From: Mesorhizobium huakuii
GTDB lineage: Bacteria > Pseudomonadota > Alphaproteobacteria > Rhizobiales > Rhizobiaceae
Assembly: GCF_014189455.1 (NCBI RefSeq)
Contig: NZ_CP050296.1
Location: 5,142,001-5,206,000 of the forward strand
Direction: 5' to 3'
Length of the DNA stretch: 64,000 nucleotides
The notes below the pieces were generated by a model. The model was given only the letters and a program-made list of their open reading frames with translations, had not been told where the DNA came from and did no database searches. Numbering within the stretch: the stretch's first letter is position 1; every line of letters starts with the position of its first letter. Both the position numbers and the translations under genes were made by a program. Positions 18,301 through 27,246 of this stretch are shown in pieces.

Positions 18301-19421
18301 ATGAAAAAATCAGTATTTTGAGCGCGGCCATTTTCGGCCTGATGATGAGTGCGCCGGTCGCATTCGCCGACGACATCACCGTTTCGGTGGTCGGCCCGAT
18401 GACCGGACAGCTCGCCACCATCGGCGATCAGTTCAAGCAGGGCGCACAGGCCGCCGCCGATGCCATCAACGCCGCGGGCGGTGTCAACGGCTCGATGATC
18501 AAGCTCGACATCGAGGACGACCAGTGCGACCCCAAACAGGCCGTGTCGGTCGCCAACCGCATCGTCGCCAACGGCGTCAAGTTCATCGACGGTCATGCCT
18601 GCTCGGGCTCGAGCATTCCGGCCTCGGCGGTCTATGCCGAAGCCGGTTCGCTGATGATGAGCCCGGCTTCCTCGAACCCGGTGCTGACCGACGCGGCCGC
18701 CAAGGCCGGCTGGCCGACCATCATGCGCCTCTATACGCGTGACGACGCGCAGGGCGCCTTTATCGGCCCGTGGATCGCCAAGAAGTATGCCGGCAAGAAC
18801 GTCGTCATCCTGCACGACAAGAGCGCCTACGGTCAGGGCGTCGCTGATGCCGTCAGGGCAACCATGAACACTGGTGGCCTCAAGGAAGTCTACTATGACG
18901 CCATCAATCCTGGCGAGAAGGACTATTCGGCGCTTGTTACCAAGCTCAAGGATCTCAAGGCCGACGTCGTCTATTTCGGCGGCTACCACCCTGAAGCCGG
19001 TTTGATCTTGCGTCAGTCGGCCGAACAGAACCTGAAGTTCCAGCTGATCATGCCGGACTCGATTGCCTCGCCGGAATTCTGGCAGGTTGCCGGCCCGGCC
19101 GGCGAAGGCACGATGTTCGTCTTCCCGTCGGACCCGCAGGCAAAACCGGAAGCCAAGGCGGCTGTCGAGAAGATCAAGGCCGGCGGCTTCGTGCCGGAAG
19201 GCTTCACGCTGTTCTCTTACGCCGTTGTCCAGGCTTTCGCCGAAGGCATCAAGCGTGCCGGCAGCGACGATCCGGCCAAGGTTGCCGAAGCATTGAAGAA
19301 CGGCACGCCGATCAGCACTGTCGTCGGCGACGTCACCTTCGACGAAAAGGGCGACCTCAAGAACGCCAGCTACGACATTAACCAGTGGCATGACGGCAAG
19401 TACGCGCCGATCGCGCAGTAA
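18301..19421 (+). CDS. Branched-chain amino acid-type ABC transporter binding protein, frameshifted at its N-terminus
   Basis: Periplasmic type I substrate-binding protein (LivK/BraC family) that delivers leucine-like or other amino acids to an ABC importer; no permease genes adjoin it. The conserved domain runs from DDITVSVVGPMTGQLA to the end. Start ATG 18301 lies after GGAGGAG and gives MKKSVF, but then meets TGA at 18319. The rest of the signal peptide (LSAAIFGLMMSAPVAFA) is in another frame. One missing T in the run 18316-18319 would join them and give 373 residues. The only intact start in the long frame is a GTG at 18282 that would translate the ribosome-binding site itself, so it is rejected. 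Confidence 0.92.
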
Positions 19422-19447
19422 TCGCCGACATCATCTAGCGGCATTGC

Positions 19448-19479
19448 AGCGCCGCGCGTTCTTCTGGACGCGCGGCGCT
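19448..19479. terminator. G/C-rich hairpin between convergent genes
   Basis: Twelve-base perfect arms AGCGCCGCGCGT/ACGCGCGGCGCT (19448-19459, 19468-19479) between the stop of the binding protein and the stop of the pilus tip gene. There is no T-tract, so termination strength is uncertain. Confidence 0.55.
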
Positions 19480-19492
19480 CTGATGCAGCGGC

Positions 19493-20431
19493 CTAATAGG
19501 TCACGGTAACGACAACGGTATCGGTATAGACGCCGGCAGAGGGTGTCGTTTGCGCGGGAACACGGCCGTAGATGGTGAGATTTTGCGCCGCACCGCTGCC
19601 GCCTCCCGCAACCGTACTGCCTGGCGTCGCTGCGTCGCCCCACACCTGGCTGCGTGCGTTATCCTTGTAGAGACCGTAGGTTACGGTTTCCACGCCCTTG
19701 GACATCTTGCGCGCGGTTGGCGCCGAACCAGTCGTTCCGTTGCTGAGCGACACTGTATAGGGCGTGCCCGGGGTGCAGGTGATGGAAACCCCGCCAGTCG
19801 CATCGACATTGGCGCCCAGAACGCCGTTTGATCCGAAATCGATGTTCTGGATTGCCAGCAGACAATTGGCCGGAACGATCGCGTTGATCGTGAATGTGGG
19901 TCTGTCGACGGAGCCTGCACTGGTGCTGCAATCGTTGCTGAGAGTGGCTCGATAGCGGAACTCGACGTGGCTCCCGGAAAATGTGGAGAGATAGGCCGAC
20001 GGCACCGCGGTCGCCTGTCCACCCAATACCGCGCCATAGATCGTCTGGCTGGCCGAACCGCTGCCGAGCGCGTTCAGCGTCAGCGCAAAGCCCGGCGCCG
20101 TCGGCGGATACGGCCACGCATAGGAGCCCCACACCACCGAGCGCGCGGAATCCGAATAGAGCTGGTAGTCGAGATGATTGGCGCCGCTCAGCATTTGACG
20201 AGCAGAAGCCGTCGCGCCGCCGCTGCCCGTACCCAGATTTGGACAGATGAGGATGCGCTGCAACAACAATCCGGAGCAGTTTACGCTGAGCGTGGCTGTT
20301 GAATTGGTCGGTGAACCGGAAAGCGTGTCGACCGATCCGAAATTCATCGCCGATACGCCAAAGCTGCAGCTTTGGGCCCAGCCAACGGTCGGCAAGAGCA
20401 GGGCGGCCAACAGCATAGCGAAACGCAGCAT
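19493..20431 (-). CDS. Two-domain spore-coat-U (SCPU) pilus subunit, likely tip adhesin
   Basis: 312-residue secreted protein and last gene of a Csu-type pilus operon. Signal peptide MLRFAMLLAALLLPTVGWAQ is followed by two SCPU domains (about 22-165 and 180-312). The second ends GVYTDTVVVTVTY, the strand used in donor-strand assembly, and shares YGRVPAQTTP with the short subunit at 23583. A two-domain SCPU protein downstream of the usher matches the tip position held by CsuE. The ATG at 20431 has GAGG 7 bases upstream and lies 14 bases after the usher stop. Confidence 0.88.
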   Translation of the reverse strand: MLRFAMLLAALLLPTVGWAQSCSFGVSAMNFGSVDTLSGSPTNSTATLSVNCSGLLLQRILICPNLGTGSGGATASARQMLSGANHLDYQLYSDSARSVVWGSYAWPYPPTAPGFALTLNALGSGSASQTIYGAVLGGQATAVPSAYLSTFSGSHVEFRYRATLSNDCSTSAGSVDRPTFTINAIVPANCLLAIQNIDFGSNGVLGANVDATGGVSITCTPGTPYTVSLSNGTTGSAPTARKMSKGVETVTYGLYKDNARSQVWGDAATPGSTVAGGGSGAAQNLTIYGRVPAQTTPSAGVYTDTVVVTVTY

Positions 20432-20445
20432 TGTTCGTCCTCGCC

Positions 20446-22869
20446 TCAAGAACAGATGACCTGCTTTATGACCACCTGTTGGCCGGGTACCGCTCGATAG
20501 GCGAATTCAGCTCGACACGAGCTGCCATCCGGCAATTCAATGGCCACGGCATTTTGTCGGTGGAGGGTGCGGACATAGGCCTCGCCGTCATAGCCGATCA
20601 CGAATTCCTCGTCGGCGCCCTCGACACGGCCCTTGGCGCCGACGGCGATCGGCGTGCCTTTGCTGTCGACCAGGGAGACAAGCGCCGCATCGGCAGCCTT
20701 TGAGACGCCGAAATCCAGGACGACGCCACTTCGACCAGCCGGCACGACGATTTTGCGTGTCTCCGGCACATCGGCATCGACCGGCAAGTTCCTTGGATCA
20801 ATCGAAATGGTATTGTCTTCGTAGGAGTTCAGATCGGGAACCAGGATCTTTCCCTGCCGGTTGCTGACGCCGACCCGCCTGTTCTGGTGCTGGACTTCCA
20901 CGCCAGCAACACCGACATCGACAACCGCGAACGCGTCGTTGATGTGGTTGGTGGCAAAAACGCCGCCGCCGGCGACGGCGATTGCCCCATCGACCTCTGC
21001 GGTTCCGCGAACGCTCTTGTCGAATTGCTGGATGCCGGCCTCTACGCGCGCCCATGGTGAACGGTAGCTGACGGCCGCAGACCGGTTGGGTGTGCCGCCC
21101 TCGGACGTCCTGGCACGCCAGCCGATGCTGCCGTTCTCCAGCCGTTCGGACTTGGCGATATCGGCGACCACCGACACGCCGTCGGGGCCGCCTGCGACCC
21201 CGGTTGAGGCGGTGACATCACCGCCGAGCGGTACGGAGATGCCCGCAAACACGCCAAAACTGTTTTTGTCGTCAAGGTCGGTGAAGGCGGTGGCATAGAA
21301 GCTGCTGTCCTTGAACACTGTTTGGCTGTACGAAACGCCGACGATCTGGCTGCTCTCTCCATCGGCGCTCTTAAGGTGCGCGTAGGAGAGGTTGAGGTTT
21401 GAAAAATCAAGCGGCATCGGCACGCTCAGCGTTACCTGGTCGAGCGCGCGAGGAACGCCGGCTGTGAAGATCGGGAACTCGTTCGGACCCGGTACAGCAT
21501 TGATTTCGGCGGTGACCGATGCAATGTCCTCGTAGTCCCCCAACGCGCGCTGCATGCGGCCATAGAGCGACCACCCATCGTAGCTCAGCTCAAGCGAGGC
21601 GTTGACGAGCGCGCCCGTCTGGCCATTGTGACGACTGCCGGCCGCAGCAATGGAGGCTGCGCCGAAATAGCTGAGCGGAAACGCTATGCCGGCGCCGCCA
21701 TTCACAAGATCTTCGCCGCCTTCGACGTGGCCTTCCAGTGTCAGCCGGTTGGTCAGCCCATAGCGCGCGCTTGCCGAGCCATAAATGCCGCCGTCATAAT
21801 CATACGATTCGACACCGAAATTGCGTCGCGGAGAGCCGACCTCGGCGGAGAAGTCGAGCAGGCCCCGTTTCAGTAGCATGCTGGAATTGTAGAATGGCAA
21901 CGTCACGGTGGTTTCGCGGCCGAGGCTGTCGCGCAGGACAATCTGGGCTTGGCCAGCTCCGGTGAATATTGGCAGGTTTGTCACCTGAAACGGCCCGGCC
22001 GGGACGTCGCTGGTATAGGTCCGCACATTCTGCGTATAGACTTCGAGCGTGGAGGGGACAGCAGCTGTTCCCGAGAAGCTCGGAAGCGGCAAGGTGACGA
22101 GATCGGAACGCAAGGAAAAATTGCGCTGGACCTGAAAGCCGCCGAGATACACCGGCCTTGTCCATGCCAGCCCACCCGAGACGAAGTCACCCGCCTTGTA
22201 GGTCAGCAACCGCTCGGGATCGGAATAACTCCAGGTCGTGTTCAGCCGGGTGAAGCCGTCAAGTTCGCCGTCTGACAGGCTAACGATAAAGCCTTGGCTC
22301 AACGTTCCATAAGGGCTGAAAAGCCGCGCATCGAAACCGCCTGAGACGCCACTAAAGAGCTGCAAGGTAGGATCCTTCAGATCGTTGATGCTGGCGAACA
22401 GGGAGTAGTTCAGCACGCCGCCAAAGCCGGATTGCGGCTCGAGCCTGTCCTGCTTACCCCGCGGAGCGATGTCGATGACGTGGGCGGAGCGTGCCGCATT
22501 GGTGGCCGTCACATAGAGACGTTGGGTCGCTTCATCGATACGATAGGAGACGTCAGGGAGCCGATCGACCCGCACTAGGTGATCGGCACCCATCGCACTT
22601 TCGACAGGTTGCAGCCCAACCTGCTGCAATTCGTCTGGCGTAGAAGCCAGGCCGCCATCCGACAGCTGCCTGAAAGCGCCGATCAACCCGGTCGAGACAT
22701 CGTTGACGAAGACTTCCAGATACAGATCGCGGCCGTCGGCTGGAGCCGCCGCGGAGCCTGTTGCCGCGGGGGTCGGCAACACATCTTGTGCTTTGACCTG
22801 CATGGTGGAAAATGCGGCCACGACAGCGGCGATCGCGACCCTACTGGCCCTTGATCGAAACGTTGGCAT
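20446..22869 (-). CDS. Outer-membrane usher of an archaic chaperone-usher pilus (CsuD-like)
   Basis: 807-residue outer-membrane assembly platform. Signal peptide MPTFRSRASRVAIAAVVAAF ending AQ; an N-terminal usher domain starting DLYLEVFVNDVSTGLIGAF; a long beta-barrel with a plug region (middle) containing RNFSLRSDLVTLPLPSFSG; and C-terminal domains ending GQQVVIKQVIC. The ATG at 22869 lies inside the 3' end of the chaperone gene (29-base overlap), implying translational coupling. A longer upstream frame is an artefact of that overlap. It secretes the subunits delivered by the chaperone. Confidence 0.92.
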   Translation of the reverse strand: MPTFRSRASRVAIAAVVAAFSTMQVKAQDVLPTPAATGSAAAPADGRDLYLEVFVNDVSTGLIGAFRQLSDGGLASTPDELQQVGLQPVESAMGADHLVRVDRLPDVSYRIDEATQRLYVTATNAARSAHVIDIAPRGKQDRLEPQSGFGGVLNYSLFASINDLKDPTLQLFSGVSGGFDARLFSPYGTLSQGFIVSLSDGELDGFTRLNTTWSYSDPERLLTYKAGDFVSGGLAWTRPVYLGGFQVQRNFSLRSDLVTLPLPSFSGTAAVPSTLEVYTQNVRTYTSDVPAGPFQVTNLPIFTGAGQAQIVLRDSLGRETTVTLPFYNSSMLLKRGLLDFSAEVGSPRRNFGVESYDYDGGIYGSASARYGLTNRLTLEGHVEGGEDLVNGGAGIAFPLSYFGAASIAAAGSRHNGQTGALVNASLELSYDGWSLYGRMQRALGDYEDIASVTAEINAVPGPNEFPIFTAGVPRALDQVTLSVPMPLDFSNLNLSYAHLKSADGESSQIVGVSYSQTVFKDSSFYATAFTDLDDKNSFGVFAGISVPLGGDVTASTGVAGGPDGVSVVADIAKSERLENGSIGWRARTSEGGTPNRSAAVSYRSPWARVEAGIQQFDKSVRGTAEVDGAIAVAGGGVFATNHINDAFAVVDVGVAGVEVQHQNRRVGVSNRQGKILVPDLNSYEDNTISIDPRNLPVDADVPETRKIVVPAGRSGVVLDFGVSKAADAALVSLVDSKGTPIAVGAKGRVEGADEEFVIGYDGEAYVRTLHRQNAVAIELPDGSSCRAEFAYRAVPGQQVVIKQVICS

Positions 22870-23557
22870 CGAACGGTCCAAAATCGCTCTGGGCCGACAG
22901 CGAAACCGCTCCGCCCGAAAGCGTCTTCCCCGCGATCGGCCATTGCATGGTCGCACCGCCGAGCACATAGCCGACAAGACCGTTGCGGTTGCCGAGTTTT
23001 CGCCCGCTCTGCGTCAGCGTCAAATCGGACAATCTCAAGCGACTTTCGCCGGTGTTTTTTGCTGTCAGGAGCAGCCCGCGCCCCTTGCCGGAGAGGCTCC
23101 AGGAAACATTTGGAGCAGCCGCGTCGGGATTGCGAAAGAACACCGGAACCGAATAGCGCAGGACCAGACTGACGGTACCGGCCCTCTTTCTCGACGGATC
23201 AGGAAGTTCGTCGATGATCACACGATAGCTTTCCTCGCCTGCAACGGCTGATTTCGATGCCCGCACAACCCGCACCAGATAGTCGGCGCCGGGGCCAAGC
23301 TTCGCAGCCGGGGGACTGGCAACAACATCACTGGTCGGCTCGAGCCGTTCGATGCCGCCCTCTTGAGTCCAGCGAAACACTCTTATCTGTACGTTGATGG
23401 GCCGTTTCGCCTCGTTGCGCAGGGTCAAGACCGCCGCGCTGTCCGGCGCGATCATCTCGATGCTGGTCGGCGCCACCCGAAGCGACGCTGCTTGCGCCAA
23501 ACCGGCCGCGAGGAGCAAAAGCGCGATCGCGCTAATGCTTTTGAGCATGGAACGCAT
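22841..23557 (-). CDS. Periplasmic pilus chaperone (CsuC-like)
   Basis: 238-residue periplasmic chaperone with a PapD-like two-Ig fold. A signal peptide (MRSMLKSISAIALLLLAAGL then AQA) precedes the N-terminal domain beginning SLRVAPTSIEMIAPDSAAVLTLRN, which includes the G1 donor strand TVSLVLRYSVPVFF and the conserved basic residue in YRVIIDELP. The ATG at 23557 has GGAGG 5 bases upstream. It sits between the major subunit and the usher, the standard archaic order. Confidence 0.92.
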   Translation of the reverse strand: MRSMLKSISAIALLLLAAGLAQAASLRVAPTSIEMIAPDSAAVLTLRNEAKRPINVQIRVFRWTQEGGIERLEPTSDVVASPPAAKLGPGADYLVRVVRASKSAVAGEESYRVIIDELPDPSRKRAGTVSLVLRYSVPVFFRNPDAAAPNVSWSLSGKGRGLLLTAKNTGESRLRLSDLTLTQSGRKLGNRNGLVGYVLGGATMQWPIAGKTLSGGAVSLSAQSDFGPFDANVSIKGQ

Positions 23558-23582
23558 GGCGTCCTCCGTGTTTGAAAGCAGC

Positions 23583-24080
23583 TTAGTAGGTGACGGTGAT
23601 CGCAACCGTGTCTGTGTAGACACCCGCACCAGGCGTTGTTTGCGGCGGCACGCGGCCATAAACCGTAAGTGGTTGCGCGGCGCCATTACCGGTGCCTGCC
23701 ACCGTGTCGGTGCCTATGGTGGTGCCCCATAGCTGGGCTCGCGCCACGTCGCGATAAAGCGAGTAGTTGACGACCGCGGCTGCTGGGCCGGTCATCTTGC
23801 GGACGGCGATCGTTGCCCCAGCGCCGACACCGGCGCCCAGGCCGACATTGTAGGGCGTACTGTTGGTGCATTGCACCGAAATGGTGCTGGTCTGGTCGAC
23901 ATTGGCGTCAATGACACCATTCGTGCCGAAATCCATATCGGTCGCGGTCTGGACCTTGCACTCCGCCTGAATGGTGATCCGGACTGTCATATTGCCGGAG
24001 GCGGTCGCTCCTTGTGCGGGACTGAACCACTGCAGTGCCAACGCGGTGGTCAAAGCGAGCGCTTTGATGGAAGTCTTCAT
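23583..24080 (-). CDS. Spore-coat-U (SCPU) domain major pilus subunit (CsuA/B-like)
   Basis: 165-residue secreted subunit, first gene of the pilus operon. Signal peptide MKTSIKALALTTALALQWF ending QGA; one SCPU domain from about residue 30 with two cysteines (AECKVQT, VQCTNSTPYNVGL) that should form the fold's disulfide, and the C-terminal donor strand GVYTDTVAITVTY. The ATG at 24080 follows GAGGAAAACCC. It is likely the most abundant pilin, as the others of its type are. Confidence 0.9.
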   Translation of the reverse strand: MKTSIKALALTTALALQWFSPAQGATASGNMTVRITIQAECKVQTATDMDFGTNGVIDANVDQTSTISVQCTNSTPYNVGLGAGVGAGATIAVRKMTGPAAAVVNYSLYRDVARAQLWGTTIGTDTVAGTGNGAAQPLTVYGRVPPQTTPGAGVYTDTVAITVTY

Positions 24081-24462
24081 GGGTTTTCCTCGAAAAGGCC
24101 CGCGTAAGGAAATCCGCCCGATCCCGTTAACGCCAGCCCATTATTTGCAGATATCAAACCCAGGGTAGGTATAGGCTATAAATAAACCCAAAGCAAATTT
24201 CAGGCCAGCGAATGGTAAAAAGGTCTTTGAGTAAAATATTATGTATGCTTTTTTCTATCCAATGGACCCTGAATAAGCCAAGAGCGAGATTGACAATATC
24301 GACATATAAAAAGGGGTTGCGTTTTATGTTTTATCGCGATTGGGCGCTGCCGGCGGCCATCTCGTCGCGGCCGCTTTCATTTTGGCAGGGCGCTTCCAAT
24401 GCGCCTTGGGATGTCGCGATAGATCATTTCCGAAAACCGGATCCAGTTTTCGGGATCGAGCT
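24081..24462. promoter_or_regulatory. A/T-rich regulatory region upstream of the pilus operon
   Basis: 382 bases without a credible gene. From about 24130 to 24340 the composition is far more A/T-rich than surrounding DNA, with runs such as AAAATATTATG and ATATAAAAAGG. In rhizobia such islands are commonly bound by MucR/Ros-type repressors (family knowledge); binding here is inference. Its far end (24422-24460) is a RIME-like repeat beside the mccA stop. Confidence 0.5.
24422..24460. repeat. RIME-like repeat
   Basis: GATCATTTCCGAAAACCGG then ATCCAGTTTTCGGGATCGAG: the reverse orientation of the element at 9163, ending 2 bases before the mccA stop codon. Confidence 0.75.
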
Positions 24463-26427
24463 CTACGCGTTCTGCTCCTCGACGAACCGCACCAGCACCG
24501 TCCCGTCGGTGACCTGTGCTCCCTCCACGGCGATCTCGGCAACCACCCCGTCATGCGGGGCGGCGATGGTGTGTTCCATCTTCATTGCCTCGAGGATCAG
24601 CAGCGCTTGTCCCTTGATCACCGCGTCGCCCTTGGCCACGCGCACCAGCTTGACCAGGCCCGGCATCGGCGCGCGCAGGCTGCCGGAGGCGGCAGCTGCG
24701 TCATCGCTGCGAGCCAACGGGTCCTGCACCGCGAATGTATAGCCGACGGCGCCTTCGAACACCGTGATGTGGCCCGGCCAGCGGGCGAGGCGGGGAACGG
24801 CGCGAAAATCATGTGCATTGGCGCTGTCATAGGGCGCACCGAGCGCCACCTGGAAGCGCCCGTCCGGCCGCACCGAAACCTTTGCCAAAATATCGGCCTC
24901 GCCGAACTTCAGCCCCGTGCGCCGCGCCACGCCGTGGAAATGCGCGTAGCCGGAAAGCGAAGACCATGGCTCGTTCGATGGCGGCAAAGCTTCTGCGCCG
25001 GAGGCGGCAAGGGCGGCAGCCGCGACGATTTCGCCGGTCGGCGGTGCGACCTCGGTCAGTGCCGCCTGATGTCTGCCGATCAGGCCGGTGTCGACGTCAC
25101 CGGCGCAAAAGTCCGGATCGGCGGCAAGGGCGGCAAGAAAGGCGGTGTTGACGGTGGAGCCGGCGATCTCGGTTTGCGACAGGGCCGTGCCGAGGGCTTC
25201 CAGCGCTGACTGCCGGTCCTTTGCATGGACGACCAGCTTCGCGATCATCGGATCGTAATAGGGCGAGATGGCATCGCCGGCCCGTACACCGGTTTCGATG
25301 CGCATCGTCGCCGCGTCGGGTGCTGCTTCCGGAAATTTGATATGGTGCAGCGTGCCCGTTGCCGGCAGGAACCCTTTTGCCGCGTCCTCCGCATAGATGC
25401 GCGCCTCGAAGGCATGGCCGGCAAGCACGATCTCGGTCTGCGTCTTCGGCAGCTTTTCGCCGCTGGCGACCCGCAGCTGCCATTCGACCAGATCGGTGCC
25501 GGTGACCATTTCGGTGACGGGATGCTCGACCTGCAGGCGCGTGTTCATTTCCATGAACCAGAAGCGGTCGGCCTGGAGGCCTTGCGAGGCATCGACGATG
25601 AATTCGATGGTGCCCGCGCCGGAATAGTTGATCGCCTTGGCGGCCTTCACCGCCGCTTCCGTCATCGCCTTGCGCAAAGCCGGCGTCATGCCGGGGGCGG
25701 GCGCTTCCTCGATCACCTTCTGGTGGCGGCGCTGCGCCGAGCAGTCGCGTTCGAAGAGATGCACGGCATTGCCGAAATTGTCGCCGAACACCTGCACTTC
25801 GATGTGCCGGGGCTTGTCGACATATTTTTCGACCAGCACGCGGTCGTCGCCGAACGCGGCTTTCGCTTCGCGCCGGGCGCTAGACAGCGCTTCGGAGAAA
25901 TCATCGGGATGCTCGACGCGCCGCATGCCCTTGCCGCCGCCGCCGGCGCGCGCCTTGATCAATACGGGATAACCGATTTCGCGTGCCTTGGACGCAAGCA
26001 GCACGATCTCCTGCGCCTCGCCATGATAGCCCGGCACCACCGGCACGCCGGCCTTTTCCATCAGCCGCTTGGCGGCGTCCTTGAGTCCCATGGCGCGGAT
26101 CGAGGCCGCCGACGGGCCGATGAAGGTGAGTCCCGCTGCCACCACCTGGTCGACGAAATCAGGATTTTCCGACAGGAAGCCGTAACCGGGATGGATGGCC
26201 TGCGCCCCCGTCGAAAGCGCCGCCGCGACAATCTTGTCGCCACGCAGATAGCTCTCGCCGACTGGAGAGGCGCCGATATGAACAGCCTCGTCGGCCATTT
26301 CGACATGCAGCGATTTCGCGTCGGCATCCGAATAGACGGCGACGGTGCGCACACCAAGCTTGCGGGCCGTGCGGATCACACGACACGCGATCTCGCCCCG
26401 ATTGGCGATCAGGATTTTGCTGAACAT
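24463..26427 (-). CDS. mccA: Methylcrotonyl-CoA carboxylase alpha (biotin) subunit
   Basis: 654-residue biotin-dependent subunit of the acyl-CoA carboxylase that carboxylates 3-methylcrotonyl-CoA in leucine breakdown. Biotin carboxylase N-domain (about 1-110, starting MFSKILIANRGEIACRVIRT), ATP-grasp (115-310; the glycine-rich GGGGKGMRR), C-domain (335-440), and a C-terminal biotinyl domain with EAMKMEH, biotinylated Lys at about 616. The family also includes acetyl- and propionyl-CoA carboxylases; the adjacent ivd and mccB genes favour methylcrotonyl-CoA. The ATG at 26427 has GGAGG just upstream. It is separated from the rest of the cluster by a repeat-filled 320-base gap. Confidence 0.93.
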   Translation of the reverse strand: MFSKILIANRGEIACRVIRTARKLGVRTVAVYSDADAKSLHVEMADEAVHIGASPVGESYLRGDKIVAAALSTGAQAIHPGYGFLSENPDFVDQVVAAGLTFIGPSAASIRAMGLKDAAKRLMEKAGVPVVPGYHGEAQEIVLLASKAREIGYPVLIKARAGGGGKGMRRVEHPDDFSEALSSARREAKAAFGDDRVLVEKYVDKPRHIEVQVFGDNFGNAVHLFERDCSAQRRHQKVIEEAPAPGMTPALRKAMTEAAVKAAKAINYSGAGTIEFIVDASQGLQADRFWFMEMNTRLQVEHPVTEMVTGTDLVEWQLRVASGEKLPKTQTEIVLAGHAFEARIYAEDAAKGFLPATGTLHHIKFPEAAPDAATMRIETGVRAGDAISPYYDPMIAKLVVHAKDRQSALEALGTALSQTEIAGSTVNTAFLAALAADPDFCAGDVDTGLIGRHQAALTEVAPPTGEIVAAAALAASGAEALPPSNEPWSSLSGYAHFHGVARRTGLKFGEADILAKVSVRPDGRFQVALGAPYDSANAHDFRAVPRLARWPGHITVFEGAVGYTFAVQDPLARSDDAAAASGSLRAPMPGLVKLVRVAKGDAVIKGQALLILEAMKMEHTIAAPHDGVVAEIAVEGAQVTDGTVLVRFVEEQNA

Positions 26428-26475
26428 GGAGCCTCCATAGCCAGGGCTTGCTGAAAGCGATGCAGGCGTTCCTTC

Positions 26476-26634
26476 GCGCCCCCCTCTGTCCTGCCGGACA
26501 TCTCCCCCACGAGGGGGGAGATTGGCAGCTGCAGCGCTGCCGCTCTTCTTTCAATGGTGGGAGTTGGCGATAGCCGAGGCGCCGATCGATCTCCCCCAAG
26601 CGGGGGAGATGTCCGGCAGGACAGAGGGGGGCGC
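26476..26634. repeat. Large palindromic intergenic element with 33-bp perfect arms
   Basis: Arms 26476-26508 and 26602-26634 are perfect complements. Inside are two further hairpins: CTCCCCCACGAGGGGGGAG (about 26502-26520) and a second at about 26588-26610. The ~90-base centre shows no ORF. The structure is like a non-coding MITE or REP-type unit found many times in Mesorhizobium genomes (recollection, not checked). The remaining gap 26428-26748 shows no gene. Confidence 0.85.
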
Positions 26635-26699
26635 TGTCCCGCAAACCTACATGGATAGGCTTTCCCCTCGCCGGATGCTGCTTTGCAGTCCGCCGCGCG

Positions 26700-26730
26700 T
26701 AGAGCACTCCCTTACCAAGGGAGTGCTCTA
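26700..26730. terminator. Perfect 14-bp-arm hairpin after the small secreted gene
   Basis: TAGAGCACTCCCTT, three-base loop, AAGGGAGTGCTCTA: 26700-26713 and 26717-26730. It follows the 26749-27126 gene on the minus strand. There is no T-tract, so it may be a terminator or just a palindrome of repeat origin. Confidence 0.5.
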
Positions 26731-26748
26731 CCAATGACGCCCGCCTGC

Positions 26749-27126
26749 CTACTTCGATGCCGAGATCGCGCAGCCGCCGCTTGCGGTCTTGACCTTCCAC
26801 TTCGACAGGCCGGCCTGGCAGCCGCGCAGCGCCATTTCTTCCGCTGCCTTCTGGGACGGCGCGTTGAGCTTCGTGCCGCAGATGATGTAGAGGTCGACAA
26901 CGCGCGAATAAAAGGTCGTGGCGTAGGCCGAATGACCGCTCGCCGCGACATAGGCCTTGTAGGCAACGTTGCATTCGCTCTTCGGATCCGAGCCCATGGT
27001 CGGCGGAAAACGCACGTCTCCCTTGCTGCCTGAAAGCGACCCGGCCTGGCTGTACCCTGTTGTCGAGAATATTAGAGGGAGGGAAAGTATCGAAGCGGCA
27101 GCTATCCGGCAATATTTCAGTTTCAT
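26749..27126 (-). CDS. Small secreted protein of unknown function in the leucine cluster
   Basis: 125 residues. Signal peptide MKLKYCRIAAASILSLPLIF ending YSQAGS; the mature part holds four cysteines (SECNVAYKAY, YIICGTKLN, ALRGCQAG, GGCAISASK) that could form two disulfides. No family recognised. The ATG at 27126 with GGTGGAA upstream is preferred over a GTG two codons earlier. It lies 120 bases downstream of the macro-domain gene and may have no metabolic role in this cluster. Confidence 0.7.
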   Translation of the reverse strand: MKLKYCRIAAASILSLPLIFSTTGYSQAGSLSGSKGDVRFPPTMGSDPKSECNVAYKAYVAASGHSAYATTFYSRVVDLYIICGTKLNAPSQKAAEEMALRGCQAGLSKWKVKTASGGCAISASK

Positions 27127-27246
27127 TTCCACCCTGTCCCCATTGATCTGAACAGGGCGAGCAGTAGCGAATATTTTGCCCCGCCGCCAGTTCGTTGGCG
27201 GGGATTCGAGTTTGCCTATGCTGATGAATCGATTGGTCCATACAGT

